Made by a program: the position numbers and the translations under genes | Assembly: GCA_964485855.1 (NCBI GenBank) | Contig: CAZAKI010000028.1 | Location: 1 to 26,277 of the forward strand | DNA length: 26,277 nt | From: UBA993 sp964485855 | GTDB lineage: Bacteria > Bacillota > Dethiobacteria > DTU022 | Direction: 5' to 3' | Notes under the pieces: model-generated | What the model was told of the DNA's origin: nothing | Database searches by the model: none | The model's input: only the letters and a program-made list of their open reading frames with translations | Shown: positions 15,015 through 23,229 of the stretch, piece by piece | Numbering within the stretch: the stretch's first letter is position 1 | How the letters are laid out: each line of letters opens with the position of its first letter

Positions 15015-16198
15015 TGGTTATGCAAAGTAAAAAAATACTGATCGAAAAGCTGACCGGCGTCCACAGCTCAAAAAAATCTTATTATGTAGCCCTGAAAAAG
15101 AAAATTAACGAACTTTTAGAAATCAAGCGCGACTGGGAGGTTACTTTTTCCGCTGTTACCGATCTCTTGGTTTTCATTAATCAGGATTACGAAATCCAGA
15201 GAGTGAACCGGGCGACTGTCGATTTCTTTTTAATGCCCGAAGAGCAGCTTATCGGTTCAAAATGCTATCAAATTTTTTACGGGCGCAAGACCAAATGCAA
15301 TCCCTGTTTAGGCGACCAAGTTTTGCAGTCCCAGAAGACAGCCTATCAGCAGTCGCGGACCCGTTTCAATCGCGTGCTCGATATTTTTGCCTACCCTGCT
15401 TTTACCGAGCAGGACAAACCTTATGGAGTGACTTATTATGCCAAGGACGTCACCCGTTTTGTCGACTCGATCAAACTGGTATCAATGGGAGAGATGTCGG
15501 CAGGAGTGGCCCACGAGCTAAACAGCCCCCTGACTGCGATTGTCGGTAATGCCCAGTTGCTGTTGAGAGAAATTAATTCAGATGATCCTAAACACCAGTT
15601 GATCAAAGATATCCACAGCAGTGGAATTCGCTGCCAGCGAATCATCAAGAACCTGCTAACTTTTTCTCGGCAGGATGAATTCACATTCGAGGATATCAAT
15701 CTGAACAACGTTGTGGACAGCTCATTAGCCCTGGTTTCTTTCCAGATCGAAAAAAGCAGAATCGAGCTGGTCGTTAATAAATGTCCTGATATTCCGACCA
15801 TACTAGGCAGTGCTAACAGCCTGGAACAAATAATCATTAATCTACTCCTCAATGCCAGGGATGCGGTAGAAAGTAAATTTCAGGCTGATGATAAAAAAGG
15901 AATCCCCGGGCGAATTGTATTAACCACCAGGCTTCATCCTGACGGGAACATGGCCCTGGTGGAAATCTCTGATAACGGCTGCGGTATTGAACAGGAAGAT
16001 ATCCCCCAGATTTTCAATCCCTTTTTTACCACCAAGCAAAGTGGCAAGGGGACAGGACTAGGTCTCTCCGTGAGTTTAGGTATCGCCCAGGCTCATGGTG
16101 GATTCATTGATGTTCAGTCAGCTTCGGGAGAGGGCAGCACTTTTAGCCTGATTTTACCGTTGAAAAAGACTGATTCTACAGAAATGGTCGAAAGCTGA
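15014..16198 (+). CDS. Soluble PAS-domain sensor histidine kinase, NtrB-like
   Basis: This cytoplasmic sensor kinase has 394 residues and no membrane helix. A short basic coiled N-terminus is followed by a PAS domain (about 40-150) with a cysteine cluster at C84, C95 and C98, which may bind a metal or cofactor. Next are the HisKA H-box (GEMSAGVAHELNSPL, phosphoacceptor H167) and an ATPase domain with N-box NLLLNARDAV (N280), G1 DNGCGI (from D320), F-box NPFFTTK and G2 GKGTGLGLS. The ATG shares its A with the ADH TGA stop (ATGA overlap), implying translational coupling and a functional link. The activator gene follows 32 bases downstream and is the obvious partner. The signal is unknown; the ADH homologue may deliver it. 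Confidence 0.93.
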   Translation: MVMQSKKILIEKLTGVHSSKKSYYVALKKKINELLEIKRDWEVTFSAVTDLLVFINQDYEIQRVNRATVDFFLMPEEQLIGSKCYQIFYGRKTKCNPCLGDQVLQSQKTAYQQSRTRFNRVLDIFAYPAFTEQDKPYGVTYYAKDVTRFVDSIKLVSMGEMSAGVAHELNSPLTAIVGNAQLLLREINSDDPKHQLIKDIHSSGIRCQRIIKNLLTFSRQDEFTFEDINLNNVVDSSLALVSFQIEKSRIELVVNKCPDIPTILGSANSLEQIIINLLLNARDAVESKFQADDKKGIPGRIVLTTRLHPDGNMALVEISDNGCGIEQEDIPQIFNPFFTTKQSGKGTGLGLSVSLGIAQAHGGFIDVQSASGEGSTFSLILPLKKTDSTEMVES

Positions 16199-16230
16199 AA
16201 AATATTTACTGTCTTTAACGGAGGATGACC

Positions 16231-17742
16231 ATGTCAAGCGAAGCTGCCTTTCTAATTGTAGATGATGAGCAGGAAGTATGTAACTTTTTCAGCTATTTGC
16301 TTAGGCAAAAAGGATACCGGGTGATTACTGCCGCTTCCGGAGCAGAAGCTTTGGGGAAACTGGCAAAAAACCGTTTCAATACCGCCCTGGTTGATTTAAA
16401 ACTACCCGATGCCAACGGTCTTGAAATTCTGAAAGAGATCAAGAGCAAACAACCCGCTTGCGAGGTAATTATTATTACCGGCTTCTCGACAGTTAAATCG
16501 GCGGTTGAGGCTATTCAGCTTGGCGCTTTTGACTACGTAGAAAAACCCTTTGTTGATATAAACGAAATGGAAGCGCTGCTTGAAAGATCTCTGAGCGTAA
16601 AACCGGTGAGCGACGAACTTTCCAAAGCGCAGCTGGAGCAGGGTTTTATCATCGGACATAGCCAGAAGATGACTAACCTGATTGCAGCAGCCCAAAAAAT
16701 CGCTAAAAAGAATATTACCATTTTAATCCAGGGGGAGACCGGAACAGGAAAGGAAGTCCTGGCTCGCTACATTCATTCGGTCAGTCACCGCAACGATCGC
16801 CCCTTCCTGGCTTTTAATTGCGGGGCTTTCACCGAAACACTGCTGGAAAGTGAACTTTTCGGCCATGAAAAAGGCTCATTCACCGGAGCCACCCACCAGA
16901 AAAAGGGCATCTTCGAGTTGGCCCATAAAGCAACCCTTTTCCTTGATGAAATTGACTCGGCCAGCCCGGCTAATCAGATCAAACTGCTGAGAGTCTTAGA
17001 AACCGGAGAATTATTGCGAGTCGGCGGAGAAGCAATGTGCAAGGTTGATGTCAGGATAATTGCTGCTACCAATGCAGACCTTGCTAAAAAGGTTGCAGAA
17101 AAAAAATTCCGAGAGGATCTGTTCTACCGTCTCGATGTCGCTTCACTAAATATCCCGCCCCTGCGCGAGCGGCAGGAAGATATTGATCTTTTCGTAGAAT
17201 TTTTCCTGGAGAAAGAGTCCAAGGCCAAACAGCTGCCCCTAAAACAATTTACCCCTGAGGCCATGGCGCTAATCAAAAACCACGAGTGGCCCGGAAATAT
17301 CCGTGAGCTAGCCAATACAGTGGCTCAGGCGCTGTTAATTAGTAAAGGTGATTTGATTGAAGTTGAGGATTTACCGGAACGAATTCGCCGGGGGTTAGCC
17401 ACAGAGACTACAGTTAGGGTTAAACCGCAAGAGAGAGAAGCATTCGAAAAATCAAGCTTTAAAAGCCTGCCAGAAACCGGAGAAAACCTTTGTGCCCTGC
17501 TCGATCAGTTCGAGAGCAGTCTCTTTAAAACGATATCATTCCGCAACGGTTTTGATTTTGAACTTTTCAATCTGGAGATCGGCTACTGGCGAGATAATTT
17601 GCTGGCCACTTTGATTGAGAAAGCGGTGGAAGATACCTACGGCAACCAGTCTAAGGCCGCCGAACTACTGGGGATCACTCCGCGAGCCCTGCGCTACCAT
17701 CTACAGAAGACCCGCAAGAAGGGAAGCGACAACCAAGCTTAA
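16231..17742 (+). CDS. NtrC-type sigma-54-dependent response regulator
   Basis: The receiver domain (about 5-120) has D11/D12, phosphorylation site D55 (ALVDLKLPDANG), T83 and K105. The AAA+ domain (about 137-370) has Walker A GETGTGKE (168-175), sigma-54 contact loop GSFTGA (215-220), Walker B ATLFLDEI (234-241) and the sensor/arginine region ending EWPGNIREL. A Fis-type helix-turn-helix (NQSKAAELLGITPRALRYHL) ends the 503-residue protein, with an extra segment of about 90 residues before it. The usual loop is GAFTGA; the Ser is a mild variant. I chose the ATG at 16231, six bases after GGAGG; the ATG at 16225 touches the ribosome binding site. It probably activates the sigma-54 promoter upstream of the channel gene. 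Its stop overlaps the convergent pth stop. Confidence 0.95.
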   Translation: MSSEAAFLIVDDEQEVCNFFSYLLRQKGYRVITAASGAEALGKLAKNRFNTALVDLKLPDANGLEILKEIKSKQPACEVIIITGFSTVKSAVEAIQLGAFDYVEKPFVDINEMEALLERSLSVKPVSDELSKAQLEQGFIIGHSQKMTNLIAAAQKIAKKNITILIQGETGTGKEVLARYIHSVSHRNDRPFLAFNCGAFTETLLESELFGHEKGSFTGATHQKKGIFELAHKATLFLDEIDSASPANQIKLLRVLETGELLRVGGEAMCKVDVRIIAATNADLAKKVAEKKFREDLFYRLDVASLNIPPLRERQEDIDLFVEFFLEKESKAKQLPLKQFTPEAMALIKNHEWPGNIRELANTVAQALLISKGDLIEVEDLPERIRRGLATETTVRVKPQEREAFEKSSFKSLPETGENLCALLDQFESSLFKTISFRNGFDFELFNLEIGYWRDNLLATLIEKAVEDTYGNQSKAAELLGITPRALRYHLQKTRKKGSDNQA

Positions 17743-18344
17743 TCTTCATCTGTAGTTACCTGATCTCCTTCATGATCACTCTTGACCTGGTTGTAGCTGT
17801 TCATTACTGCCAGCGGCCCCTGCTCAACAAACAAAAGCACAGCGTCAACTGCCCTTTCTACCGCTGCTGCAAGGATTGAGCGATCGGGTTCATCCAGGCG
17901 GCCAGTGACGTAATCGGCTGTATCCAGGTAAACAGGGGCTTTACCAATCCCGATTCGCAAGCGCGCGAACTGATCGGTGCCCAGTTCATCGATAATTGAC
18001 TGCAACCCACGATGACCGGCACTTCCTCCTCTTTGACGCAACCTGATCACCCCGGGTGACAAATCAAGGTCGTCGTAAATAACCAGTAGATCAGCAAGAT
18101 CAATATGCTTATTGCCCACAATTTCCTTCACAGCGCGACCACTTAAATTCATGTAGGTCAGCGGCTGAACCAGGAGAAGCTCTTTGCCGGCATATAGCAC
18201 CGGGGCACAGAGCGACCAGTGTTTCTGAACCGGTTTTTTTGCTTTCAAATATCCGGCCAGGGCTTCAATCACCCTGAAACCAAGGTTATGCCGGCTACCG
18301 GAATACTTAGAACCCGGATTGCCAAGTCCAATGATCGCGTGCAT
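17739..18344 (-). CDS. pth: Peptidyl-tRNA hydrolase
   Basis: Pth cleaves the ester bond of peptidyl-tRNAs dropped from ribosomes and so recycles tRNA. The 201-residue length is normal. The signatures are N-terminal IIGLGNPGSKYSGSRHNLGF (containing the catalytic His in RHN), PLTYMNLSGRAV and VIYDDLDLSPGVIRLRQRGGSAGHRG. The ATG at 18344 follows GGTGGAG by seven bases. The last codons overlap the stop codon of the convergent sigma-54 activator gene by 4 bases, leaving no space for a terminator between them. In related genomes mfd would follow directly on the same strand. Confidence 0.96.
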   Translation of the reverse strand: MHAIIGLGNPGSKYSGSRHNLGFRVIEALAGYLKAKKPVQKHWSLCAPVLYAGKELLLVQPLTYMNLSGRAVKEIVGNKHIDLADLLVIYDDLDLSPGVIRLRQRGGSAGHRGLQSIIDELGTDQFARLRIGIGKAPVYLDTADYVTGRLDEPDRSILAAAVERAVDAVLLFVEQGPLAVMNSYNQVKSDHEGDQVTTDED

Positions 18345-18380
18345 AAAATCACTCCACCATTCCCGTGGATCAGCAATAAT

Positions 18381-18405
18381 GCTGCCCCTTCAGAGAAGGG
18401 GCAGC
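18381..18405 (-). terminator. Terminator-type hairpin after ctc
   Basis: A 10-bp perfect GC-rich stem (18381-18390 with 18396-18405) and a 5-base loop lie 40 bases past the ctc stop. On the minus strand it is followed by attatt, a weak U tract, so it may reduce rather than stop transcription into pth. Confidence 0.6.
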
Positions 18406-18444
18406 ATAAAATCATTCTATCTGGTTTAAATGGCAACCAAGCCG

Positions 18445-19128
18445 CTACTCTTCTTCCGTAGTTTCGGTTTCTGTTGCCTCTTCCTCCGGTGCTTCACCCT
18501 CTTCAGCCGCACTAACACCTTCTTCAAGTTCCTCTTCGGCAACTTCAAGCACTTCTTCGGCCATCGGGGCAAGAACCTGGGCCAATACAGTTTCCGGGGG
18601 GGTGATCAATTCGAATTTTTCATCGATCACCAGTGAATCAGCCATTAAACTGTCTCCAATCTTCAGGGCAGAGATATCTACATCAAACTGCTCGGGGATA
18701 TCTCCCGGCAAACATTTGATTAAAATCTCACGGGTAACCATCGAAAGGACGCCGCCCTCGTTGATTCCTGCCGGTTCACCAATGAAGTTCAAGTGAACCG
18801 AAACCTCGATTTTATCGGTCATTGAAATCCTGATAAAATCAACATGAACGACCCGATCCTGGTAGATAACATCTCTCTGGATATCTTTGAACATCACCGT
18901 TTCCTGGCGGGTTTTTTTGCCCCTTGCCTTAATGGCCAGATCAACGAGAACGTTGCTTCCTCCTGATGTTAAAACCTGCCTTAATGTGCGCCCGTCTACA
19001 GTCAAGGGCAGAGTATCGTCACCCCTGCCATAGATGACAGCAGGAACTTTATCTTCACTGCGCAGCTGTTTGCGCTGGCCCTTGGACATAGACGGACGAG
19101 CCTGTGCTTCTAAAACCATTCTTTCCAT
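18445..19128 (-). CDS. ctc: Ribosomal protein bL25, long Ctc form
   Basis: This 5S rRNA-binding ribosomal protein is the long Ctc/TL5 type. The 227 residues comprise the L25 domain (about 5-95; RKQLRSEDKVPAVIYGRG, HVDFIRISMTDKIEVSV) and the C-terminal beta domain (about 100-190), then a strongly acidic Glu-rich tail (about 190-227). In B. subtilis ctc is a general-stress gene; no SigB site was sought here. The ATG at 19128 follows AAGGAGG by nine bases, though an in-frame ATG lies three codons downstream. It sits between prs and pth as in other Firmicutes. Confidence 0.95.
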   Translation of the reverse strand: MERMVLEAQARPSMSKGQRKQLRSEDKVPAVIYGRGDDTLPLTVDGRTLRQVLTSGGSNVLVDLAIKARGKKTRQETVMFKDIQRDVIYQDRVVHVDFIRISMTDKIEVSVHLNFIGEPAGINEGGVLSMVTREILIKCLPGDIPEQFDVDISALKIGDSLMADSLVIDEKFELITPPETVLAQVLAPMAEEVLEVAEEELEEGVSAAEEGEAPEEEATETETTEEE

Positions 19129-19181
19129 TCATTCCAGCCTCCTTCTGCAATAGTATACTGCAGGAAGCAACTAAGATCAAC

Positions 19182-20135
19182 TTAATCAAATAGTTCACTG
19201 ACCGATATTTTTTTTTGGATCCGCATGATCGCTTCGGCAATTAAAGGGGCCACCGACAACTGACGGAAACATTCCCGCAAGCCGGCTAGTTGACCACGGT
19301 CAACGGGAATAGTATTGGTATAGATTACTTCCTTGAGCTTAGAATCGCTCAGTTTTCTGATCGCTGAACCGGAAAATACCGGGTGAGTGCAGCTGGCATA
19401 TACATCTTTGGCCCCTGCCTTTAAAAGGGCCTCGGCGCCCAGGGTTATTGTTCCGGCCGTATCAATCATATCATCAATAAATATGGCTGTTTTATCTGCT
19501 ACATCACCAATAATATGCATTATTTCTGCCTTGTTGGGTGCCGGTCTTTTTTTATCGATAATGGCGATCGGCATTGCCAGGCGATTAGCCAGATCGCGGG
19601 CCCTGGTTACTCCGCCGAGATCGGGAGATACAACAACACCATTCTTAATCTTTTTCTGCATCAGGTAATTGGCCAGGATCGGAATGGCAGTCAGGTGATC
19701 AAGAGGAATATTAAAAAAACCCTGAATCTGGCCGGCATGCAGATCCATCGCCACAACCCGGTTGGCTCCGGCAGCGGTAATCAGATCGGCCAGCAGCTTG
19801 GCGGTAATTGGGTCTCTTGCTTTAGTTTTACGGTCCTGGCGGGCATAGGCATAGTAAGGGATCACTGCATTGACCGTATTGACCGATGCTCTTCGCAACG
19901 CATCAACAATAATCAGCAGCTCCATAATGCTTTCATTAATTGGACCGCAGAGCGGTTGAATTAAAAAAGAATTTGTGCCCCGCACACTTTCTCCGATACT
20001 GATCGCAATTTCTCCATCGCTGAAGCGATTAACTTCACAATTGCCAAGCTTAACCCCAAGACAGTTTGCGATCTCTTCAGCCAGTTCACGGTTTGCGCTG
20101 CCGCAAAATATTTTCAGCTCCTCACCATTAACCAC
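19182..20135 (-). CDS. prs: Ribose-phosphate pyrophosphokinase (PRPP synthetase)
   Basis: Prs makes PRPP from ribose 5-phosphate and ATP; PRPP is also the substrate of hpt and of the NAPRTase-like enzyme in this window. Class I motifs are complete: KIFCGSANRELAEEIA, NRFSDGEI, the catalytic YYAYARQDRK, DLHAGQIQGFF, and the PRPP-binding loop IFIDDMIDTAGTI. I chose GTG at 20135, six bases after AGGAGGG, giving 317 residues, the B. subtilis length. A TTG at 20153 overlaps the ribosome binding site. The gene lies between glmU and ctc, the standard order. Confidence 0.96.
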   Translation of the reverse strand: MVNGEELKIFCGSANRELAEEIANCLGVKLGNCEVNRFSDGEIAISIGESVRGTNSFLIQPLCGPINESIMELLIIVDALRRASVNTVNAVIPYYAYARQDRKTKARDPITAKLLADLITAAGANRVVAMDLHAGQIQGFFNIPLDHLTAIPILANYLMQKKIKNGVVVSPDLGGVTRARDLANRLAMPIAIIDKKRPAPNKAEIMHIIGDVADKTAIFIDDMIDTAGTITLGAEALLKAGAKDVYASCTHPVFSGSAIRKLSDSKLKEVIYTNTIPVDRGQLAGLRECFRQLSVAPLIAEAIMRIQKKISVSELFD

Positions 20136-20261
20136 ATATAACCCTCCTGCCAATTATTTTGTTCTATTTTCTTCTCTCCGGAGGAGGATTATTCCTGCTC
20201 TCTAGTTAAGGCAAAGTCAAGGAGAGGCCGAAAGTGTCTTCGGCTGGTTTCCAACAGCAAT

Positions 20262-20993
20262 TTAGCCCCGGTTTTTTGCTTCACGGATCAATTGCTCGGC
20301 CTCAGCAAGCTGCTTTTGGTCATTGATACCCAACCCCTTGCGGTAATCATCGATCACAAAAGCACCGACAGCATGACCATCTTCAGCGATCATGGCAATC
20401 AGGTCAGTTAGATAATATTCTCCCTGGGCATTATCATTTGAAAGCCGGGGCAGATAATGACGTAAAAAGAACAGATCAAAACAGTAGGTACCGCTGTTGA
20501 TCTCCCGGATAGTCTTTTCCGCTTCAGAGGCATCTTTTTCCTCGACAATTGCCCTGACTGCCCCCTCGCTGTCGCGAACAATTCTGCCATAACCGTAAGG
20601 ATCCGGTACGAAGGTGGTAGCAACGGTAACCACAGTTTTTCGGCCTTTATCGGCCAGTTTATGCAGGGTAGCAGCATCCAGCAAGGGAGTATCACCGCAC
20701 AGCACAAGCAGTAACCCTTTCGGCGGCAAAACCGGAACAGCCTGCATTACGGCATGACCGGTGCCCAGCTGTTTCTCCTGCAGGACATACTGCCAGCGCG
20801 GACCGATCTGATCTTTAACCAGCAAAGCGCCGTAACCGACAACAATAACAATTTGTTTAGTCAGCTCAGCAGCGCTTTCGATAATATACTCTAGCATCGG
20901 TTTGCCGCAAAGTGGATGCAGCACTTTCGGCAGATCCGAATTCATTCTTTTTCCTTCACCAGCCGCCAGGATAACGGCTGAAAGCTGCTCCAT
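20262..20993 (-). CDS. glmU: UDP-GlcNAc pyrophosphorylase, GlmU N-terminal domain only
   Basis: This is the uridylyltransferase half of GlmU, making UDP-GlcNAc from GlcNAc-1-phosphate and UTP for cell-wall synthesis. The motifs are VILAAGEGKRMNSDLPKVLH, QLGTGHAV, LCGDTPLL, DPYGYGRIVR and EINSGTYCF. It ends at 243 residues, whereas full GlmU has about 450. The left-handed beta-helix acetyltransferase domain is missing and cannot be found in the 126 bases before prs. A separate acetyltransferase must act elsewhere or the organism uses another route. The ATG at 20993 follows GGGAGGG by seven bases. The clean stop with no downstream remnant suggests a natural short form, not a recent frameshift. 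Confidence 0.9.
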   Translation of the reverse strand: MEQLSAVILAAGEGKRMNSDLPKVLHPLCGKPMLEYIIESAAELTKQIVIVVGYGALLVKDQIGPRWQYVLQEKQLGTGHAVMQAVPVLPPKGLLLVLCGDTPLLDAATLHKLADKGRKTVVTVATTFVPDPYGYGRIVRDSEGAVRAIVEEKDASEAEKTIREINSGTYCFDLFFLRHYLPRLSNDNAQGEYYLTDLIAMIAEDGHAVGAFVIDDYRKGLGINDQKQLAEAEQLIREAKNRG

Positions 20994-21078
20994 CTCATAT
21001 CCCTCCCCGTTAGCCATTTCTTTTCGTCCCGTAACATTATACTAAAGAGATGAAGCAGTAAGCAAAAATAGATTGGTT

Positions 21079-21354
21079 TTATGCTTTCATCAGCCTACCC
21101 TCAATTTCATCCTGGTAAGCGGTTAAAACTGCCTGTTCAATGATCTGCCGGGCAGTACTGCTGATCGGGTGGGCGATATCCCGGAATTCGCCACTGGCAG
21201 TTCTTTTACTGGGCATTGCTACAAAGAGACCGGAAGGTCCTTCGATCACTCTGACATCGTGCACAACAAATAAATCATTTAAAGTTATTGAAACAATTGC
21301 TTTCATCTTGTTTTGATCATTTATTTTTCTGATTCGCACTTCAGTGACCCGCAT
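21079..21354 (-). CDS. spoVG: SpoVG family RNA/DNA-binding regulator
   Basis: This 91-residue regulator starts MRVTEVRIRKI and has the hallmarks LNDLFVVHDVRVIEG, GLFVAMPSKRT and FRDIAHPI. SpoVG proteins bind RNA and DNA and affect septation, capsule, virulence and stress functions, also in non-sporulating bacteria such as Listeria, Staphylococcus and Borrelia. The ATG at 21354 is preceded by AAAGGGGG; the frame is open further upstream without homology. It has the usual place beside glmU. The upstream stretch is AT-rich and contains an inverted repeat at 21472-21487. Confidence 0.95.
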   Translation of the reverse strand: MRVTEVRIRKINDQNKMKAIVSITLNDLFVVHDVRVIEGPSGLFVAMPSKRTASGEFRDIAHPISSTARQIIEQAVLTAYQDEIEGRLMKA

Positions 21355-21471
21355 TTCTGAACCCCCTTTCCCAGGGATATTAAGAATATTATTTGAGGAA
21401 ATAAAACCGTAACAACCATAAAAAAAATCGGACAACTAATCTGCCGATATTAATTTCTTATTAACTTACAT

Positions 21472-21487
21472 TGTAATTTATATTACA
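21472..21487. promoter_or_regulatory. AT-rich inverted repeat upstream of spoVG
   Basis: TGTAAT and ATTACA form a perfect 6-bp repeat with a 4-base spacer, about 118 bases upstream of the spoVG ATG. It may be an operator, but base composition makes chance matches likely. Confidence 0.25.
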
Positions 21488-21563
21488 CAATTTTCAAACC
21501 ATTTATTGTGCAATTTTCTGAAAGGTAGAATGCGAAATTTCGTACATTAGCTAATTGCGATAT

Positions 21564-22337
21564 TTAGATCATCCTGTCTTCTTCTCTGGCCATGATTCTT
21601 TTTACCTGCTCAAGATCGCTGGTTTTGTCTACATCGAGGCCTATTTCCGGGCAAGAGCAAAACACAGCCCGGGCTTTAAAGTTAAGTAGCCGGGAGATAT
21701 AGGTTTCAAGATCGCTGACTGCCAGCTGCTTGAAAGGGTACTTAACAATCAGGCTTAACGGTAGGATGCGCAGTAATTTCAGCGGTTTTTTACGGTAAGA
21801 GATAAAAAGTGCCAGCCGCTCGCGGTTTTTTAAAAACCAGCGCGGCCTGATAAACCCGATATTTCCACCGGTTATTAACCCCTCTTTGAGCTGAACATAG
21901 GTCCGCTTGGTTTCCGGGTAATGCTGCTGGCAGGTTTCACTACTGAGAAGGGGGTAATAAAAATCGGCATCAAAAGGGGCACAGGATTGAATAAAATCTT
22001 CAATCGAGTCCGCTTTGACCAGCGGGATATCACCGGTAGCTACCAGGCAAAGTCGTTCCGGATCAACCAACTTGAAGCCTTCAGCGAGGTTTTCCAACAT
22101 CGAATCGCCTTCGTTGGCAACCTTTATTTTGTAGCCTTCAGTTATTAGTGCATTCAGTTCTTCAGCTGGTCCGGCGACCACAATATTAGCGATTGAAGAA
22201 GCTTCGACCAGGGCATCAAGGATATAAGCGAGGAGCGGTTTACCATTTATTTTGATAAAAGCTTTGTTATGAACCCCCTCTGCCACCGTTAAAGGTTCCG
22301 GCTTTCCTCCGCCGGCCATAACCACGACATCGTACAT
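21564..22337 (-). CDS. MobA-like NTP transferase domain protein
   Basis: This 257-residue protein has a GT-A fold nucleotidyltransferase domain. The nucleotide-binding loop VVVMAGGGKPEP is at the N-terminus, followed by HNKAFIKINGKPLLAYILDAL, LVATGDIPLV (metal/nucleotide site) and GGNIGFIRP. The C-terminal LDVDKTSDLEQVKRIM segment is typical of MobA/CofC-like transferases. The substrate is unknown; a sugar or cofactor nucleotide is possible. It is not a second GlmU, since the GEGKRM loop is absent. The start could be ATG 22337 or GTG 22346; a GAAGGGA motif is just upstream. It is 22 bases after ispE, probably in one operon. Similar genes occur between ispE and spoVG in other Clostridia, to my recollection. 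Confidence 0.82.
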   Translation of the reverse strand: MYDVVVMAGGGKPEPLTVAEGVHNKAFIKINGKPLLAYILDALVEASSIANIVVAGPAEELNALITEGYKIKVANEGDSMLENLAEGFKLVDPERLCLVATGDIPLVKADSIEDFIQSCAPFDADFYYPLLSSETCQQHYPETKRTYVQLKEGLITGGNIGFIRPRWFLKNRERLALFISYRKKPLKLLRILPLSLIVKYPFKQLAVSDLETYISRLLNFKARAVFCSCPEIGLDVDKTSDLEQVKRIMAREEDRMI

Positions 22338-22359
22338 TATTTGCACTTCCCTTCAACTT

Positions 22360-23229
22360 TTATGTCCAGCATAAAAAGGCCTTGCCCTTCAGCTGTTCAA
22401 CTGCAATTAATGCATTGCGTGCTTCTTTTAGCTGATCAAAGAACATGAACAGGGTGGGCCCGCTGCCTGATAGAAGCGGTTTAAACCCTATTGTTCGCAG
22501 GTCTTGCGCTAATGCACGGTAAGCTCGGGCTTGCTCTAAATCTACAGTCTCCAGCGTATTGGTTAGCGGTTCGGAAAACCAGCGGTGCAATGCTTCCCTG
22601 TTGCCGCTTCGAATTGCCTCAACCAGGATCGTCAGATCGGGACTGCCCAGGTAGCTGCGGTTAAAAGATTGATAGGCGGCTGCCGACGAAATGCCTTCTC
22701 CCGGCGGCAGCGCTACTACCACCCAGAAGAAGGGGATATCCGGCAGCTTTGTGATCATTTCACCCCGGCCTTCAGCCAGGGCTGTCCCTCCCTGCAGGCA
22801 AAAAGGCACATCTGAACCCAGTTCTGCTCCTATCAAAAGCAGCTCTTTCATGGTAAAACAAAGCTGCCAGTAATCATTCAATCCTTTTAAAGTTGCCGCT
22901 GCATCCGCACTGCCCCCGGCCAGACCGGCTTCAACCGGAATATTTTTGTAGAGCCTAATCCGCACTCCCGGCAGAGCAACATCAGCCCTTTGTGCCATCA
23001 GTTGCGCTGCCCGGTAGACGAGGTTATTACTATTTTCCAGGTGCGAATCGCTGCAACTAAAGATTATTTCATTCTTTTCTGCCGACTGGAAAGTAAGGTA
23101 ATCGGCAAGGGAAACCTGCTGCATGATCGTTTTAATTTCATGGAAACCATCACTGCGGCGATCGTAAACTGTCAATCCGAGATTGATCTTGGCGGCGGCC
23201 TGCACGATCAGTCTTGCTTTCACTTTCAA
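22360..23229 (-). CDS. ispE: 4-diphosphocytidyl-2-C-methyl-D-erythritol kinase
   Basis: IspE phosphorylates CDP-methylerythritol in the non-mevalonate (MEP) isoprenoid pathway. This 289-residue GHMP kinase has the substrate motif AAAKINLGLTVYDRRSDGFHE, the ATP-binding loop PVEAGLAGGSADAAATLKGLN, SDVPFCLQGGTALAEGRGE, and the C-terminal motif PLLSGSGPTLF. The start appears to be TTG at 23229, which overlaps the TGA stop of the upstream gene (TTGA), so translation is likely coupled; a GTG two codons later is possible. It sits between veg and spoVG, as in B. subtilis, but purR is replaced by other genes. Confidence 0.94.
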   Translation of the reverse strand: MKVKARLIVQAAAKINLGLTVYDRRSDGFHEIKTIMQQVSLADYLTFQSAEKNEIIFSCSDSHLENSNNLVYRAAQLMAQRADVALPGVRIRLYKNIPVEAGLAGGSADAAATLKGLNDYWQLCFTMKELLLIGAELGSDVPFCLQGGTALAEGRGEMITKLPDIPFFWVVVALPPGEGISSAAAYQSFNRSYLGSPDLTILVEAIRSGNREALHRWFSEPLTNTLETVDLEQARAYRALAQDLRTIGFKPLLSGSGPTLFMFFDQLKEARNALIAVEQLKGKAFLCWT

